From Legionella_A sp963772805 (GTDB lineage: Bacteria > Pseudomonadota > Gammaproteobacteria > Legionellales > Legionellaceae): 64,000 bases of DNA. The notes under the pieces are model-generated. The model was not told where the DNA came from. It saw nothing but the letters and a program-made list of their open reading frames with translations, and did not search any database. The translations under genes and the position numbers were made by a program. Position 1 is the stretch's first letter. The number at the start of each line of letters is the position of its first letter. Of the stretch, positions 25,369 through 33,868 are shown piece by piece. The stretch covers positions 558,001 through 622,000 of the forward strand of contig CAVYYU010000008.1 in NCBI GenBank assembly GCA_963772805.1, written 5' to 3'.

Positions 25369-25662
25369 ATGAGCGAAAAGCGTAAAAAATACACTCCAGC
25401 AGAAAAGGCGAAAATTGCGCTGGAGGCGATTAAAGCCGAACTAACATTAGCACAAATTAGCTCAAAATATGGAGCCCATGCGACTCAAATTAATGCATGG
25501 AAAAAACAAGCGTTGGCGCTGTTTCCGGATTTATTTAGTGATAAGAACAAATCGGAGACTACTGATTATGAAAACCAACTTGGTGAATTATATGAACAAA
25601 TTGGCCGTTTAAAAGTAGAAAATGATTTTCTAAAAAAAAAGTCTGAGGTGTTCAGTGGATGA
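25369..25662 (+). CDS. IS3-family transposase OrfA
   Basis: 97 residues: helix-turn-helix 'MSEKRKKYTPAEKAKIALEA', 'LAQISSKYGAHATQINAWKK', followed by a leucine-zipper-like region 'LGELYEQIGRLKVENDFLKK'. It binds the IS ends and multimerises with OrfAB. A run of nine A at 25632-25640 lies just before the end. orfB is in the +1 frame and starts at GTG 25655, so it may be reached by slippage on the A-run or by re-initiation. Confidence 0.93.
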   Translation: MSEKRKKYTPAEKAKIALEAIKAELTLAQISSKYGAHATQINAWKKQALALFPDLFSDKNKSETTDYENQLGELYEQIGRLKVENDFLKKKSEVFSG

Positions 25663-26491
25663 TCGACTCGGCTGGATTGAAACCCGTCATCCCTTGTTAT
25701 CGGTGCGCCAACAGTGCGAAATACTGGATCTAAGCCGTTCCAGTGTTTATTATGCACCACGGCCCAAAGTGTTCAGCGATGAGCAGCTGGCATTGCTACG
25801 CTTGGTCGATGAAATTTACACGAAATACCCGTTTTTTGGTACAAGGCAAATGAGCGATTATATTTCCTTGCATAATCAGCCATGTAAACGCCATGAGACA
25901 CGATGGGCCTACGAGCACATGGGGTTACACTCACTTGCACCAGGCCCGCATACGAGTAAACCGCACCCGGAGCATAAGGTATATCCATATCTGTTACATG
26001 ACGTCGAGATTGTACGACCATGTCAGGTTTTCAGCACGGATATAACCTACATTCGGCTGAAACACGGGTTTGTGTATTTAATCGCCGTCATAGACTGGTA
26101 CAGCCGTTTTGTGCTGGATTGGCAGCTCAGCATCAATATGGAGGCTGATTTTTGTGTGGAAACGCTTGAGCGAGTATTGGCTCACTCACGTTGTGATATA
26201 TTTAACACCGATCAGGGGTCGCAGTTTACAAGCAAGGATTTCACTGATGTTCTTAAAAAGCATCAGATTGATATCAGCATGGACGGTAAAGGCCGCTGGG
26301 CAGACAATATTTTTGTTGAACGTCTATGGCGCTCAACAAAGTATGAATGCATATACCTACAGGAGTGGGAAAACGTAGTCTCAGTAAGGGATGCGATAAG
26401 AGAATACTACCGTTTTTATAATTACGAAAGACCGCACCAAAGTCTTAACGGGCGAACACCCAGCGAGATTCATAGAAAAATATTACACTAA
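25655..26491 (+). CDS. IS3-family transposase OrfB
   Basis: 278 residues with the full DDE catalytic set: D129 ('FSTDITY'), D186 ('NTDQGSQF') and E222 ('FVERLWRSTKYE'), the 35-residue D-E spacing of the rve family. 'YNYERPHQSLNGRTPSE' is the standard IS3 C-terminal signature. It overlaps orfA by 8 bases with a GTG start. The frame is intact, so the element is potentially active. Confidence 0.94.
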   Translation: MDDRLGWIETRHPLLSVRQQCEILDLSRSSVYYAPRPKVFSDEQLALLRLVDEIYTKYPFFGTRQMSDYISLHNQPCKRHETRWAYEHMGLHSLAPGPHTSKPHPEHKVYPYLLHDVEIVRPCQVFSTDITYIRLKHGFVYLIAVIDWYSRFVLDWQLSINMEADFCVETLERVLAHSRCDIFNTDQGSQFTSKDFTDVLKKHQIDISMDGKGRWADNIFVERLWRSTKYECIYLQEWENVVSVRDAIREYYRFYNYERPHQSLNGRTPSEIHRKILH

Positions 26492-26612
26492 ATGGTGCGC
26501 TATCGCGCCGTTGTGTGTAATGGGGCTCTGCCCCAAACCCCAGGATATTTGAAGACGTGATTCGAATAAACAGGGTGTAGGATTCGGGCAACAAAAGCTG
26601 CCCGGAATCACG

Positions 26613-26637
26613 TCACGGTCATCGCCGTCCCCGGCTG
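26613..26637 (-). repeat. 25-bp module shared by two unrelated IS elements (copy B)
   Basis: Exact inverted copy of 1705-1729. Here it lies inside the IS3-family element between orfB and the right terminal repeat. Confidence 0.8.
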
Positions 26638-26662
26638 TGCCGTGGCTTAATGATAATAGAAA

Positions 26663-28003
26663 TTGAGCGAGAAATTATATCTTAACTTTTTGTTAAAATG
26701 GTCTAGATTTTGCGCCCGCTATAAACAAAGTGAACATTATTTACGTGATATTACATCAGCCCTTGGTGAGGGATTATTAGTAGTCAATAAAGAGGCTCTG
26801 GTTGAGTACGTCAATACAGCTGCTTGTAGTATATTAGGTTACAACGAAGCCGAAATAATGGGTAGAAATGCCCATGAACTATTTCACCATTCACACCATG
26901 ATCAGATCCCATACCCAATAGAACTTTGTAAAAATATGAAGGTAATACAAACAGAACAACCCTATGTGAGCGATGATGATTATTTTTGGCGTAGAGATGG
27001 AACTTCTTTTCCCGTTTCTCTTATCACCACTCCAATTAAACTAAAACAAAACAAAAAAGGGGTTGTGGTTGCATTTCATGATATTACCGAATCTATACAG
27101 GAGCGAAATAGGTTACGCGAAATGCAGGCGGCAATTGAACAAAGTCCAGCATCAGTACTTATTGTCGATAGAAACAAAAATATTATTTACGTTAATCCGC
27201 AAATCACCAAATCCACAGGATACACTGAAGAAGAATTGCGAGGTCAAAAAACGAAGATATTTCGAGGTGACCTGACGCCTGGAGGCGTTTTAACAGATTT
27301 GTGGAAGACTATTATATCCGGCTCACCCTGGAAAGGTGAGCTCCTCTATCGTCGAAAAGATGGGAGTGTTTTCTGGCAATCTTGGAGCATTGCTCCCGTG
27401 TTTGACGATCATGGGGTAATCCAACATTTTGTTGGTGTAGGAGAGGACATTACTGAAAAAAAGAAATTGCAATCTTTGCTGCAAGAGATGTCATATCTGG
27501 ATGGATTAACTGGAGTAGCGAATCGTCGTCGATTTGACGACTTTCTTAAACTGGAATGGGATCGTGCGTCACGCTATGCCAAACCTTTAGCCATCATTAT
27601 GATGGATATCGATTTCTTTAAACTTTACAATGATAGCCTCGGTCACCTAGCAGGCGACGATGCGCTGAAGCGCGTTGCTCAAGCATTAAAAAGCAAAGTA
27701 CTCCGTACCACCGACTTACTAGCACGATATGGTGGCGAAGAATTTTCGTGTATCTTGCCGGATACTGAGATAAAAGCTGCAACAATATTCGCAGAGGCAC
27801 TGCGGCAAGCTGTATGTGCAATGGAGCTACCTCATCCAGATTCTGAAGTTTCGCGGTATATAACGATTAGTATCGGAGTTGCCTGCTTTATCCCACTAAA
27901 AGATGAGCCGTATAGCTTGTTAGCCCTTGCCGATAAAGCTTTGTATCATGCTAAAGAATTAGGACGTAATCGTGTTGAAGTTATGGATTTAAAGGTTGAA
28001 TAA
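26663..28003 (+). pseudogene. Diguanylate cyclase, PAS-PAS-GGDEF part, separated by IS3
   Basis: The open frame starts at a TTG inside the IS; native sequence begins at 26724 ('QSEHYLRD'). PAS1 is ~residues 22-145, PAS2 ~150-270 ('GYTEEELRGQKTKIF', 'DITEKK' linker), GGDEF ~275-440. The active loop is 'RYGGEEF', and an RTTD inhibitory I-site lies five residues upstream, so the intact enzyme would make c-di-GMP and be product-inhibited. The coiled-coil N-terminus is on the other side of the IS. Residual expression from the IS is possible. Partner of the FIST gene. Confidence 0.85.
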
Positions 28004-28117
28004 CCGCTCCTCATTTCTGTGATTGAAAAATATCCTTTGCCAAATCTATACCTAATACTTTAATAGGGGATTGAGGTCCAGACAGAACATGGGTCATTTA
28101 ACAATCATAGATAAACG

Positions 28118-28537
28118 TTAGCAACTAATGGTGCCAATGTTGCATTTTAGAGTTGATGGGGAGCTGCCATAAGGACGCGTAAGGATTTCTAAAAAATGGC
28201 CATTGGGATCGCAAAAGTAAAGCCCGCGTCCCCCGTCATTACGATTAATTTGGTTAGCCTGCTCTTTTTTATGATCGGCCCAATAAGGAATATTTTTATC
28301 TGTGATGCGTTTGAATATGTCATCAAACTCGGTTTCATTAATTAGAAAAGCATAGTGTCTAGGTTGAATTTCTTTTGATGTGGTCATGAAGTCTAAATTA
28401 ACGTGATTGTCTGTTTTTACCACCATAAAGGGTCCAAAGCGGGTAGGGGCGGGTAATCCGAGTATTTCCGCAAGGAAATGGGCAGATGCAATTTTGTCGT
28501 GTGCAGCAATAATGGTGTGATTAAATTCAATGGCCAT
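28118..28537 (-). CDS. VOC-family (glyoxalase/bleomycin-resistance fold) protein
   Basis: 139 residues with the paired beta-alpha-beta-beta-beta pattern: 'MAIEFNHTIIAAHDKIASAH' at the start and 'GRGLYFCDPNGHFLEILTRP' near the end, with H and E in typical metal positions. Substrate unknown. It may be a dioxygenase-like or resistance protein. It lies ~70 bases downstream of another VOC gene on the same strand. Confidence 0.8.
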   Translation of the reverse strand: MAIEFNHTIIAAHDKIASAHFLAEILGLPAPTRFGPFMVVKTDNHVNLDFMTTSKEIQPRHYAFLINETEFDDIFKRITDKNIPYWADHKKEQANQINRNDGGRGLYFCDPNGHFLEILTRPYGSSPSTLKCNIGTISC

Positions 28538-28606
28538 AGTCGATTAAATCACTTCAACTCCATTAGGTTTCAAAATGGCATAGTCATAGCTTTACTAACA
28601 ATAACC

Positions 28607-29047
28607 TTACCAATGCCCGATATTTGGCATGGACAGCCATGGCTCTTGTTTTGGTAGTGCTTCACCTTGTTGCAATAATTCAATGGAAATATTTTCAGGC
28701 GAGCGAATAAAAGCCATATAGCCATCACGAGGAGGTCGATTAATAATAACCCCAGCTTCTTTTAGTCGCTGACATGTTTCGTAAATATTCTCAACGCCAT
28801 AGGCCAAATGTCCAAAATTTCGTCCTTCTGAATAGGGTTGTGTATCCCAATTGTAGGTTAATTCAAGCAGAGGACCTTTGTTTAAGTCAACTTCTTTGAG
28901 ATCTGCAGGTGCGGCTAGAAAGATTAGCGTAAATCGACCTTGTTCGTGTTCCGAACGTTTGACTTCTACTAACCCTAATTTATTGCAATAAAAATCAAGC
29001 GATTCATCCAGACTGGATATTCTGACCATGGTATGTAAATAGTTCAT
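28607..29047 (-). CDS. VOC-family lactoylglutathione lyase-like protein
   Basis: I place the start at the ATG at 29047 (146 residues), where the conserved 'YLHTMVRISSLDESLDFY' begins. The frame stays open to 29146 but that would overlap yheU and adds an untypical N-terminus. The expected glyoxalase I pattern is visible: H in 'LHTMVRI', E in 'GPLLELTYNWD', H in 'GHLAYGVEN', E in 'NISIELLQQG', plus 'YCNKLGLVEVKR'. Likely Ni/Zn glyoxalase I (methylglyoxal-glutathione detoxification) or a close paralogue. The tail 'LSMPNIGHW' is typical of GloA. Confidence 0.82.
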   Translation of the reverse strand: MNYLHTMVRISSLDESLDFYCNKLGLVEVKRSEHEQGRFTLIFLAAPADLKEVDLNKGPLLELTYNWDTQPYSEGRNFGHLAYGVENIYETCQRLKEAGVIINRPPRDGYMAFIRSPENISIELLQQGEALPKQEPWLSMPNIGHW

Positions 29048-29096
29048 TAGTATTTCTCTCAACGTGTCTTGTCTAAATTCCTGAGCAATCGTTTTT

Positions 29097-29327
29097 TCAA
29101 GTTTTGAGCCTTCTAAAATCTTCTGCACTGATAATGTCACAGACATGTTCTTCAGATGAATATGCGATTACTGCAAGGCCGCTTTTTATTTTTCTTGTCA
29201 GCTGTTCTTTCTTAATTTTAACCGCAACTTCATGATCTCCATAATCCGTAGATTGACGAGTAATAACTTCGAGGATTAAGTTCTCTAAGGCCGCATCGCT
29301 TAACAAGGTATGGTCGACTTCTATCAT
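29097..29327 (-). CDS. yheU: YheU-like UPF0270 protein
   Basis: 76 residues: 'LENLILEVITRQSTDYGDHE' is the UPF0270 signature (E. coli YheU has '[20 protein letters not shown]'), followed by 'KKEQLTRKIKSGLAVIAYS'. Function unknown in all members. It lies 49 bases upstream of the glyoxalase start on the same strand. Confidence 0.85.
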   Translation of the reverse strand: MIEVDHTLLSDAALENLILEVITRQSTDYGDHEVAVKIKKEQLTRKIKSGLAVIAYSSEEHVCDIISAEDFRRLKT

Positions 29328-29401
29328 GGGCGAGGTACATCCATAAGTTCATGCATTAATGGTTCTAGGGTGAAGGTGAATATTTACCGCTAATTTTTTA
29401 A

Positions 29402-30301
29402 TTATGACATCAATTCAGCCCGAAATGAGTAGCGCTCGCGAGCGGTTATCCCCTTTTGTGGCAACCCATCACTTTTACCCTCACGACCATATATTTCTGC
29501 ATCAAGCCATGCTTTCTCATCAGCCAATGCCTCATTATCTAATACAGTCCACCAGCATTTTGGCAACTTATCCGCACCATCTGACCAGCGATATTTGCGG
29601 GCTTTGAGCAGGTCTTTCTTGTCAAAAGGCGCATTTTCAGCACAAATCATAGTTTGTTTCTTACGAACGTTATTTTTAAGCTCATCGAACGCACCTGGTT
29701 CTTGCAGAAATAAGTTCAGGGTAGCCCAGCAATCATTCAAAGCCCGATGCCCATCATAGAAAAAGCCCAGTTTCCAGTTCAAGTAATCTAGTTTTGAGCT
29801 TTCAAAGCCTCGTTCTTTCCAATTAATGTCTTTTAAAGTGCATGCAAAAGGAAGGGACTGAACCCTGGACTGCACGGCAATTGGCGTTTGTAATTCTAAA
29901 AAGTTTCGATCAAACCCACTGTTATGGCAGATAACCAGGTGAGTATGATTTAGTATCTGGCCCACATGTTCCCAGTTAATCGACTTTCCCCGTACATCCT
30001 CATCACGAATACCCGTAATTCTTGAGATTTCAGGAGGAATAGGCTTCCCTGAGTCATTCAATTCGTTATATGAATCAACAATCCCGATTATTCCAGCCTC
30101 AGTGGTAAAGGCGAAGGACAGCAGGCCTATCTCAATGATTTCATGCTGCTTGGCATCCATACCCATTGTTTCTAAATCGATAATAGCTGCCCGAAATATT
30201 TTTGAAGTTGAGGGCTTCTTTTCTACAAGGTTTGTCGGTACACGTGTTAGAACCTGATAATCTGGGTGCTTGGATAGCTTTTGCAGGGCATCTTCAATCA
30301 T
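29402..30301 (-). CDS. DEDDh 3'-5' exonuclease
   Basis: A 299-residue exonuclease of the DnaQ/epsilon type. Exo I 'AAIIDLETMGMD' near residue 40, Exo II 'VICHNSGFDRNFLE' near 130, Exo III 'YDGHRALNDCWATLNLF' near 185 supply the D-E-D-H-D residues. A ~90-residue C-terminal region of unknown fold ends with 'KGITARERYSF'. It probably degrades single-stranded DNA or RNA ends. Not the replicative DnaQ by length and context. Confidence 0.88.
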   Translation of the reverse strand: MIEDALQKLSKHPDYQVLTRVPTNLVEKKPSTSKIFRAAIIDLETMGMDAKQHEIIEIGLLSFAFTTEAGIIGIVDSYNELNDSGKPIPPEISRITGIRDEDVRGKSINWEHVGQILNHTHLVICHNSGFDRNFLELQTPIAVQSRVQSLPFACTLKDINWKERGFESSKLDYLNWKLGFFYDGHRALNDCWATLNLFLQEPGAFDELKNNVRKKQTMICAENAPFDKKDLLKARKYRWSDGADKLPKCWWTVLDNEALADEKAWLDAEIYGREGKSDGLPQKGITARERYSFRAELMS

Positions 30302-30392
30302 ATCAATCTTAATGTTGGCATGGTCTAAACCGCAGCGATGCTATTTCCATATGAAATGCAGGCGCCGGTGTTAATTCCACATCGTTAATTAA

Positions 30393-31109
30393 TTAGTAAT
30401 AGATAGCTATGATAAGTAAATTCACCACTGTTTGATAGGGATAATCAATGATTTGGTTTATCGTATCGATACCCTCATATCGTGCATTCTTCATTTTTGG
30501 TGTAACTGGGTATTTCATCAACACATCATCGGGGCAGGGTGCGAGCAACGCTGTTAAAGCGTCTTGATTGAACACGTCATGATTAAGCCAGGTTTCTTGT
30601 TGTGCATGATTGAGTATTACTGGCATTCGATTGTGTACAGAACTCATCAATTCATTAGCGGAAGTGGTAATTATGCAGCAGCTTTGAATAGTGTCACCAT
30701 TTTCATCTTGCCAATTATCCCAAAGAGCGGCTATTGCCAGGGGCGATGAATTCTGGTGTTTAAAGTAATAGGGCTTTTTTGGGGTAGTGTCTTGTGCCCA
30801 TTCATAAAAGCCGCTCATGATGACAAGACTTCTATGTGTTTTGAATGCCTGGCGAAATGCGGGCTTCTCAGGCAGCGTTTCAGCACGCGCATTAATTAAA
30901 TTGCGGCTAATGGTTTTGTTTTTAGCTCAGAATGGGATAAGGCCCCAGTGCATAAGATCTGCTTCTTTTTCCCCATTGTGGTTGCGTATACACAAAATAT
31001 TCTGGCTTGGCGCGATTTTATCGCGCGCAGTAAACAAAGGGAGTTGGTTGATACCAACGGTATCTTTGATTTCATCAGCTGTTGAGTATAGCGCAAACCG
31101 GCCACACAT
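30393..31109 (-). pseudogene. yedK: SRAP/HMCES-like protein YedK, interrupted by a stop codon
   Basis: SRAP proteins crosslink to abasic sites in single-stranded DNA through Cys2. Here ATG at 31109 gives 'MCGRFALYSTADE' with Cys2. The frame continues to 'LMHWGLIPF' and then hits TGA at 30929-30927 where the family has tryptophan (TGG). Beyond it the same frame continues 'AKNKTISRNLINARAE', 'SGFYEWA' (catalytic Glu) and 'SVHNRMPVIL' (active-site His) to 30393. Total ~238 codons, normal length. One point mutation inactivates the gene unless the stop is read through. Confidence 0.88.
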
Positions 31110-31697
31110 AATTTTGACCAACTATTTGGATTAATCATGAGTATAGCGGTTATTTCCTTGATTTTAATATTATACTTTGAAGAAACAGCAGGTAGTCGGA
31201 AGATGCGGCAACACCTCGGTTAACTCTGTGCTCGATCGGGGGCACTTCATTTTGAAAAACACCATGACAGTCTTTTCCAAAATCAAAATGAGTCTGGAAG
31301 GCTGAGCAAATTATGCTCTTTTTAGGCTGTCTTCATGGATATGTTTAAATAGTAAACTTTGTTGTTTCTGCAGAAAATCAGTAGCTTCTTTAGATTATCT
31401 AGTTTCATGATCGTATTCATCCTCCGATCATGAAGACAACTCCGTGCTTGTCCAGACTCATTTCATCTTGGAATCACGCACCCTCCTTCAGACTCATTTC
31501 ATTTTGGAAAACTCTTCATGTGTTCGAATACATTGAAATATATTACAATCGAAAACGACTTCATTCGACGATCGGTTACAAAACCCCTGAATCGTTTGAA
31601 GTTAAAATGGTCGCTTAGCAAAGTGTCCGATTTTTCAGGGCAAGATCATATGTTATGTGTACAAACCACAATGATATGAGACAACGACTTAAAAGAA
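31110..31697. other. IS graveyard upstream of arsenite transporter
   Basis: 588 bases without an intact gene. Related blocks containing CAGACTCATTTCAT (near 31463 and 31484) and their inverted form (near 31286-31303) suggest the ends of a degraded IS. A transposase tail lies at 31512-31618. Confidence 0.5.
31512..31618 (+). pseudogene. IS3-family OrfB C-terminal remnant
   Basis: The frame encodes 'VFEYIEIYYNRKRLHSTIGY' then 'KTPESFE', the characteristic end of IS3-family OrfB (FxYIExxYNxxRxHSxLGYxSPxxFE). Upstream sequence in this frame is unrelated, so only the last ~35 codons survive. Not the same subgroup as the intact IS3 at 25.3-26.7 kb. Confidence 0.8.
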
Positions 31698-31865
31698 ATG
31701 ATTTTTTCGACACGTTATCCATATGTTGATTGCTTTATAACTGATAGTGGTAATGCCGATAAGGCGAAATCAGCTTTGGAAAAATTAAATAAAGAAATCT
31801 TTAGCACACCAATTAAAACTAAAGTTTTTCAATCAGTCCAATATTTTTTGGCGAATGAAAAATAA
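31698..31865 (+). CDS. Possible small protein or fragment, 55 residues
   Basis: ATG at 31698 to TAA at 31865: 'MIFSTRYPYVDCFITDSGNA' and 'KTKVFQSVQYFLANEK'. Protein-like composition but no family recognised and no clear ribosome site. It could be the C-terminus of a lost gene. Confidence 0.3.
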   Translation: MIFSTRYPYVDCFITDSGNADKAKSALEKLNKEIFSTPIKTKVFQSVQYFLANEK

Positions 31866-31954
31866 CATACGTTGTGAACGATAATAACAGAGCTCCTTTA
31901 GTATACTGCTGTATTCAATCAACTTAAGCTACGAATAGAATAGGAGTTATTATC

Positions 31955-33016
31955 ATGACCACTTGCAGCACACGCCGCCTTTCATTTTTTGATCGATATT
32001 TAACCCTATGGATCTTCATGACGATGGCCGCAGGTGTCATTATTGGCTCACTCTTTACCAGCACACCGCAATTTTTAAACTCACTATCAATTGGTTCCAC
32101 CAATATTCCTATAGCGATTGGTCTGATTTTAATGATGTATCCTCCATTAGCCCGAGTAAAATATGAGGAATTACCACTGATATTCAAAGACTGGCGAATT
32201 CTCCTCTTGTCATTAATTCAAAACTGGCTTATCGGGCCATTTCTCATGTTTGGCCTTGCTGTTTTCTTTTTGCATGGATATCCCGAATACATGACTGGAC
32301 TTATTCTTATTGGGTTAGCACGTTGTATTGCCATGGTGATTGTCTGGAATCAACTGGCAGAAGGAGATAATCAATATGTTGCAGCCTTGGTGGCATTTAA
32401 CAGTATATTTCAACTGCTTTTCTTCAGTGTCTATGCCTGGTTTTTTCTAACTGTCTTGCCACCTCTTGTTGGCATGAATGGGAAAATAGTTCACATCAAT
32501 TTTATAACGATTGCAGAAAGTGTTTTTATCTATCTCGGCATTCCTTTTTTTGCAGGATTTTTGACTCGCTTTGTATTGATAAAGCGAAAAGGGTTGCCCT
32601 GGTATGAAACTAATTTTTTACCAAAAATTTCTCCCATTACCCTGATTGCCCTATTGTTTACAATCCTGGCGATGTTTTCTTTAAAAGGCGTGATGGTGTT
32701 ACAACTGCCATTAGATGTCATTCGCATTGCTATTCCACTAACTATCTATTTTATTGTTATGTTTTTTGTAAGTTTTGCAATGGGGAAACTCATCGGTGCC
32801 AGCTATGAAAAAACAACAGCCGCTTCTTTTACCGCAGCCAGTAATAATTTTGAATTGGCAATTGCTGTAGCAATTGCCACCTTTGGGCTTAATTCTGCCA
32901 TTGCCTTTACAACGGTCATTGGACCACTTGTTGAAGTGCCGGTTCTTATTTTACTTGTGAATGTTGCATTTTGGTTCCGCCGGCGCTGGTTTTCCGGAGC
33001 AAATCTTAAGCAATAG
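31955..33016 (+). CDS. acr3: ACR3-family arsenite efflux permease
   Basis: A 353-residue membrane protein with ten predicted helices. The N-terminus 'LSFFDRYLTLWIFMTMAAGV' and 'GLARCIAMVIVWNQLAEGD', with its conserved cysteine in helix 4, are diagnostic of ACR3/Arr3 rather than ArsB. It exports arsenite (and possibly antimonite) using the proton-motive force. GAG-type ribosome site AGGAG lies ~11 bases before the ATG. No arsR or arsC is adjacent, so it stands alone in an IS-littered region, suggesting acquisition. Confidence 0.92.
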   Translation: MTTCSTRRLSFFDRYLTLWIFMTMAAGVIIGSLFTSTPQFLNSLSIGSTNIPIAIGLILMMYPPLARVKYEELPLIFKDWRILLLSLIQNWLIGPFLMFGLAVFFLHGYPEYMTGLILIGLARCIAMVIVWNQLAEGDNQYVAALVAFNSIFQLLFFSVYAWFFLTVLPPLVGMNGKIVHINFITIAESVFIYLGIPFFAGFLTRFVLIKRKGLPWYETNFLPKISPITLIALLFTILAMFSLKGVMVLQLPLDVIRIAIPLTIYFIVMFFVSFAMGKLIGASYEKTTAASFTAASNNFELAIAVAIATFGLNSAIAFTTVIGPLVEVPVLILLVNVAFWFRRRWFSGANLKQ

Positions 33017-33017
33017 G

Positions 33018-33149
33018 CCTAGTGTGTACGTAGACCCTATTTTCGGACAACATTACTCCCATTTCGATGATGTAGTTGTCAATATTGTGCGCAAATGGCT
33101 ATATAGAGGGTCGGCATCTATTTTTCAGAAAGATATATTGTTAGAGTAA
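33018..33149 (+). pseudogene. Possible gene fragment downstream of acr3
   Basis: An open stretch encoding 'SVYVDPIFGQHYSHFDDVVV' and 'NIVRKWLYRGSASIFQKDIL', ending at TAA 33147. It reads like a protein C-terminus but has no start codon of its own. Family not recognised. Confidence 0.3.
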
Positions 33150-33541
33150 TTTTTAATTCCAATGATTGTCACACCCCAAATAGGACTTTTCGTGACATAA
33201 ACTGGCCGTAAGCTTTTCTGCGCATAGGCTTACGATGTATTGTTTGAAATTAAATCAAATTTGAAAAGACATAAGTATTTATTGTTGATTTCAGTACATA
33301 ATAGTAATTAATGATGCGTCTCGAACAAAGATCGCACGGGAATTTTAATACTAAAAACTTAACCTTCAATATCCTACAAAAAGATACTACAACCTATACT
33401 CATCAATGGTTATAGGTCGTTTTAAAAATGAAGTAGCCCAATTGCTCACGTATCTTGGCTTCCCCCGCCAAGTGGTCAAGAATGGATCGGTGAGATCAAT
33501 TGTGGTGCAGTTCCTTTTTATAGTGGTTTGATGGACATTTT
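33150..33541. other. Intergenic region
   Basis: 392 bases without a gene. An inverted repeat CGTAAGC (33207-33213) / GCTTACG (33228-33234) is present; otherwise nothing recognisable. Confidence 0.4.
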
Positions 33542-33766
33542 ATGAGGTTAAGCGCTGATAGCAAAGTATTGCTAGAAGGTACGAACCAAGATATTGATGC
33601 CAGCGGCGCTTTCTCTGTTCCAAATTCCGTGACGAGCATTGGGGACAAGGCATTTAATAGCTGCACCGGCTTGGTCCATATTATTATTGAAGGCGATGAT
33701 GATGCCATCAAAAAATTATTGCCTGATGAATTGCATAAACTGATTGTTCCACAAGTAAGTCAATAG
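33542..33766 (+). CDS. BspA-type leucine-rich repeat fragment
   Basis: 74 residues. The centre 'FSVPNSVTSIGDKAFNSCTG' followed by 'LVHIIIEGD' is one BspA-like (LRR_5) repeat, consensus IPxSVTxIGxxAFxxCxxLxxIxIP. Normal BspA proteins have many repeats, so this is probably the surviving end of a larger gene or a very small paralogue. There is no signal peptide. Confidence 0.5.
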   Translation: MRLSADSKVLLEGTNQDIDASGAFSVPNSVTSIGDKAFNSCTGLVHIIIEGDDDAIKKLLPDELHKLIVPQVSQ

Positions 33767-33868
33767 GGTTCACTACATTAGAACCAATAGGGGTGATTTT
33801 TTATGGCAACACAGTCAGTGCTTTATTTATTTTAGAGCATGTGATTATTCAGTAAATTATTTTTATGG

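Larger units (their letters stand above)
25291..26723 (+). mobile_element. IS3-family insertion sequence
   Basis: 1433 bp with imperfect terminal inverted repeats: left end TATAGTGGGTCAAGAAATTC, right end (inverted) TATAGCGGGCGCAAAATCTA. The insertion duplicated AAC (25288-25290 and 26724-26726), a 3-bp target typical of IS3. It carries orfA and orfB, both intact, then ~230 non-coding bases with a GGGGCTCTGCCCC hairpin and the 25-bp module shared with the IS at 0.4-1.9 kb. Confidence 0.93.

Noticed and set aside
25632..25640. A9 run as a classic -1 frameshift site for the IS3 transposase
   Set aside because: orfB is in the +1, not the -1, frame relative to orfA. Slippage of another kind or re-initiation at GTG 25655 is possible, but I cannot claim the standard -1 mechanism.
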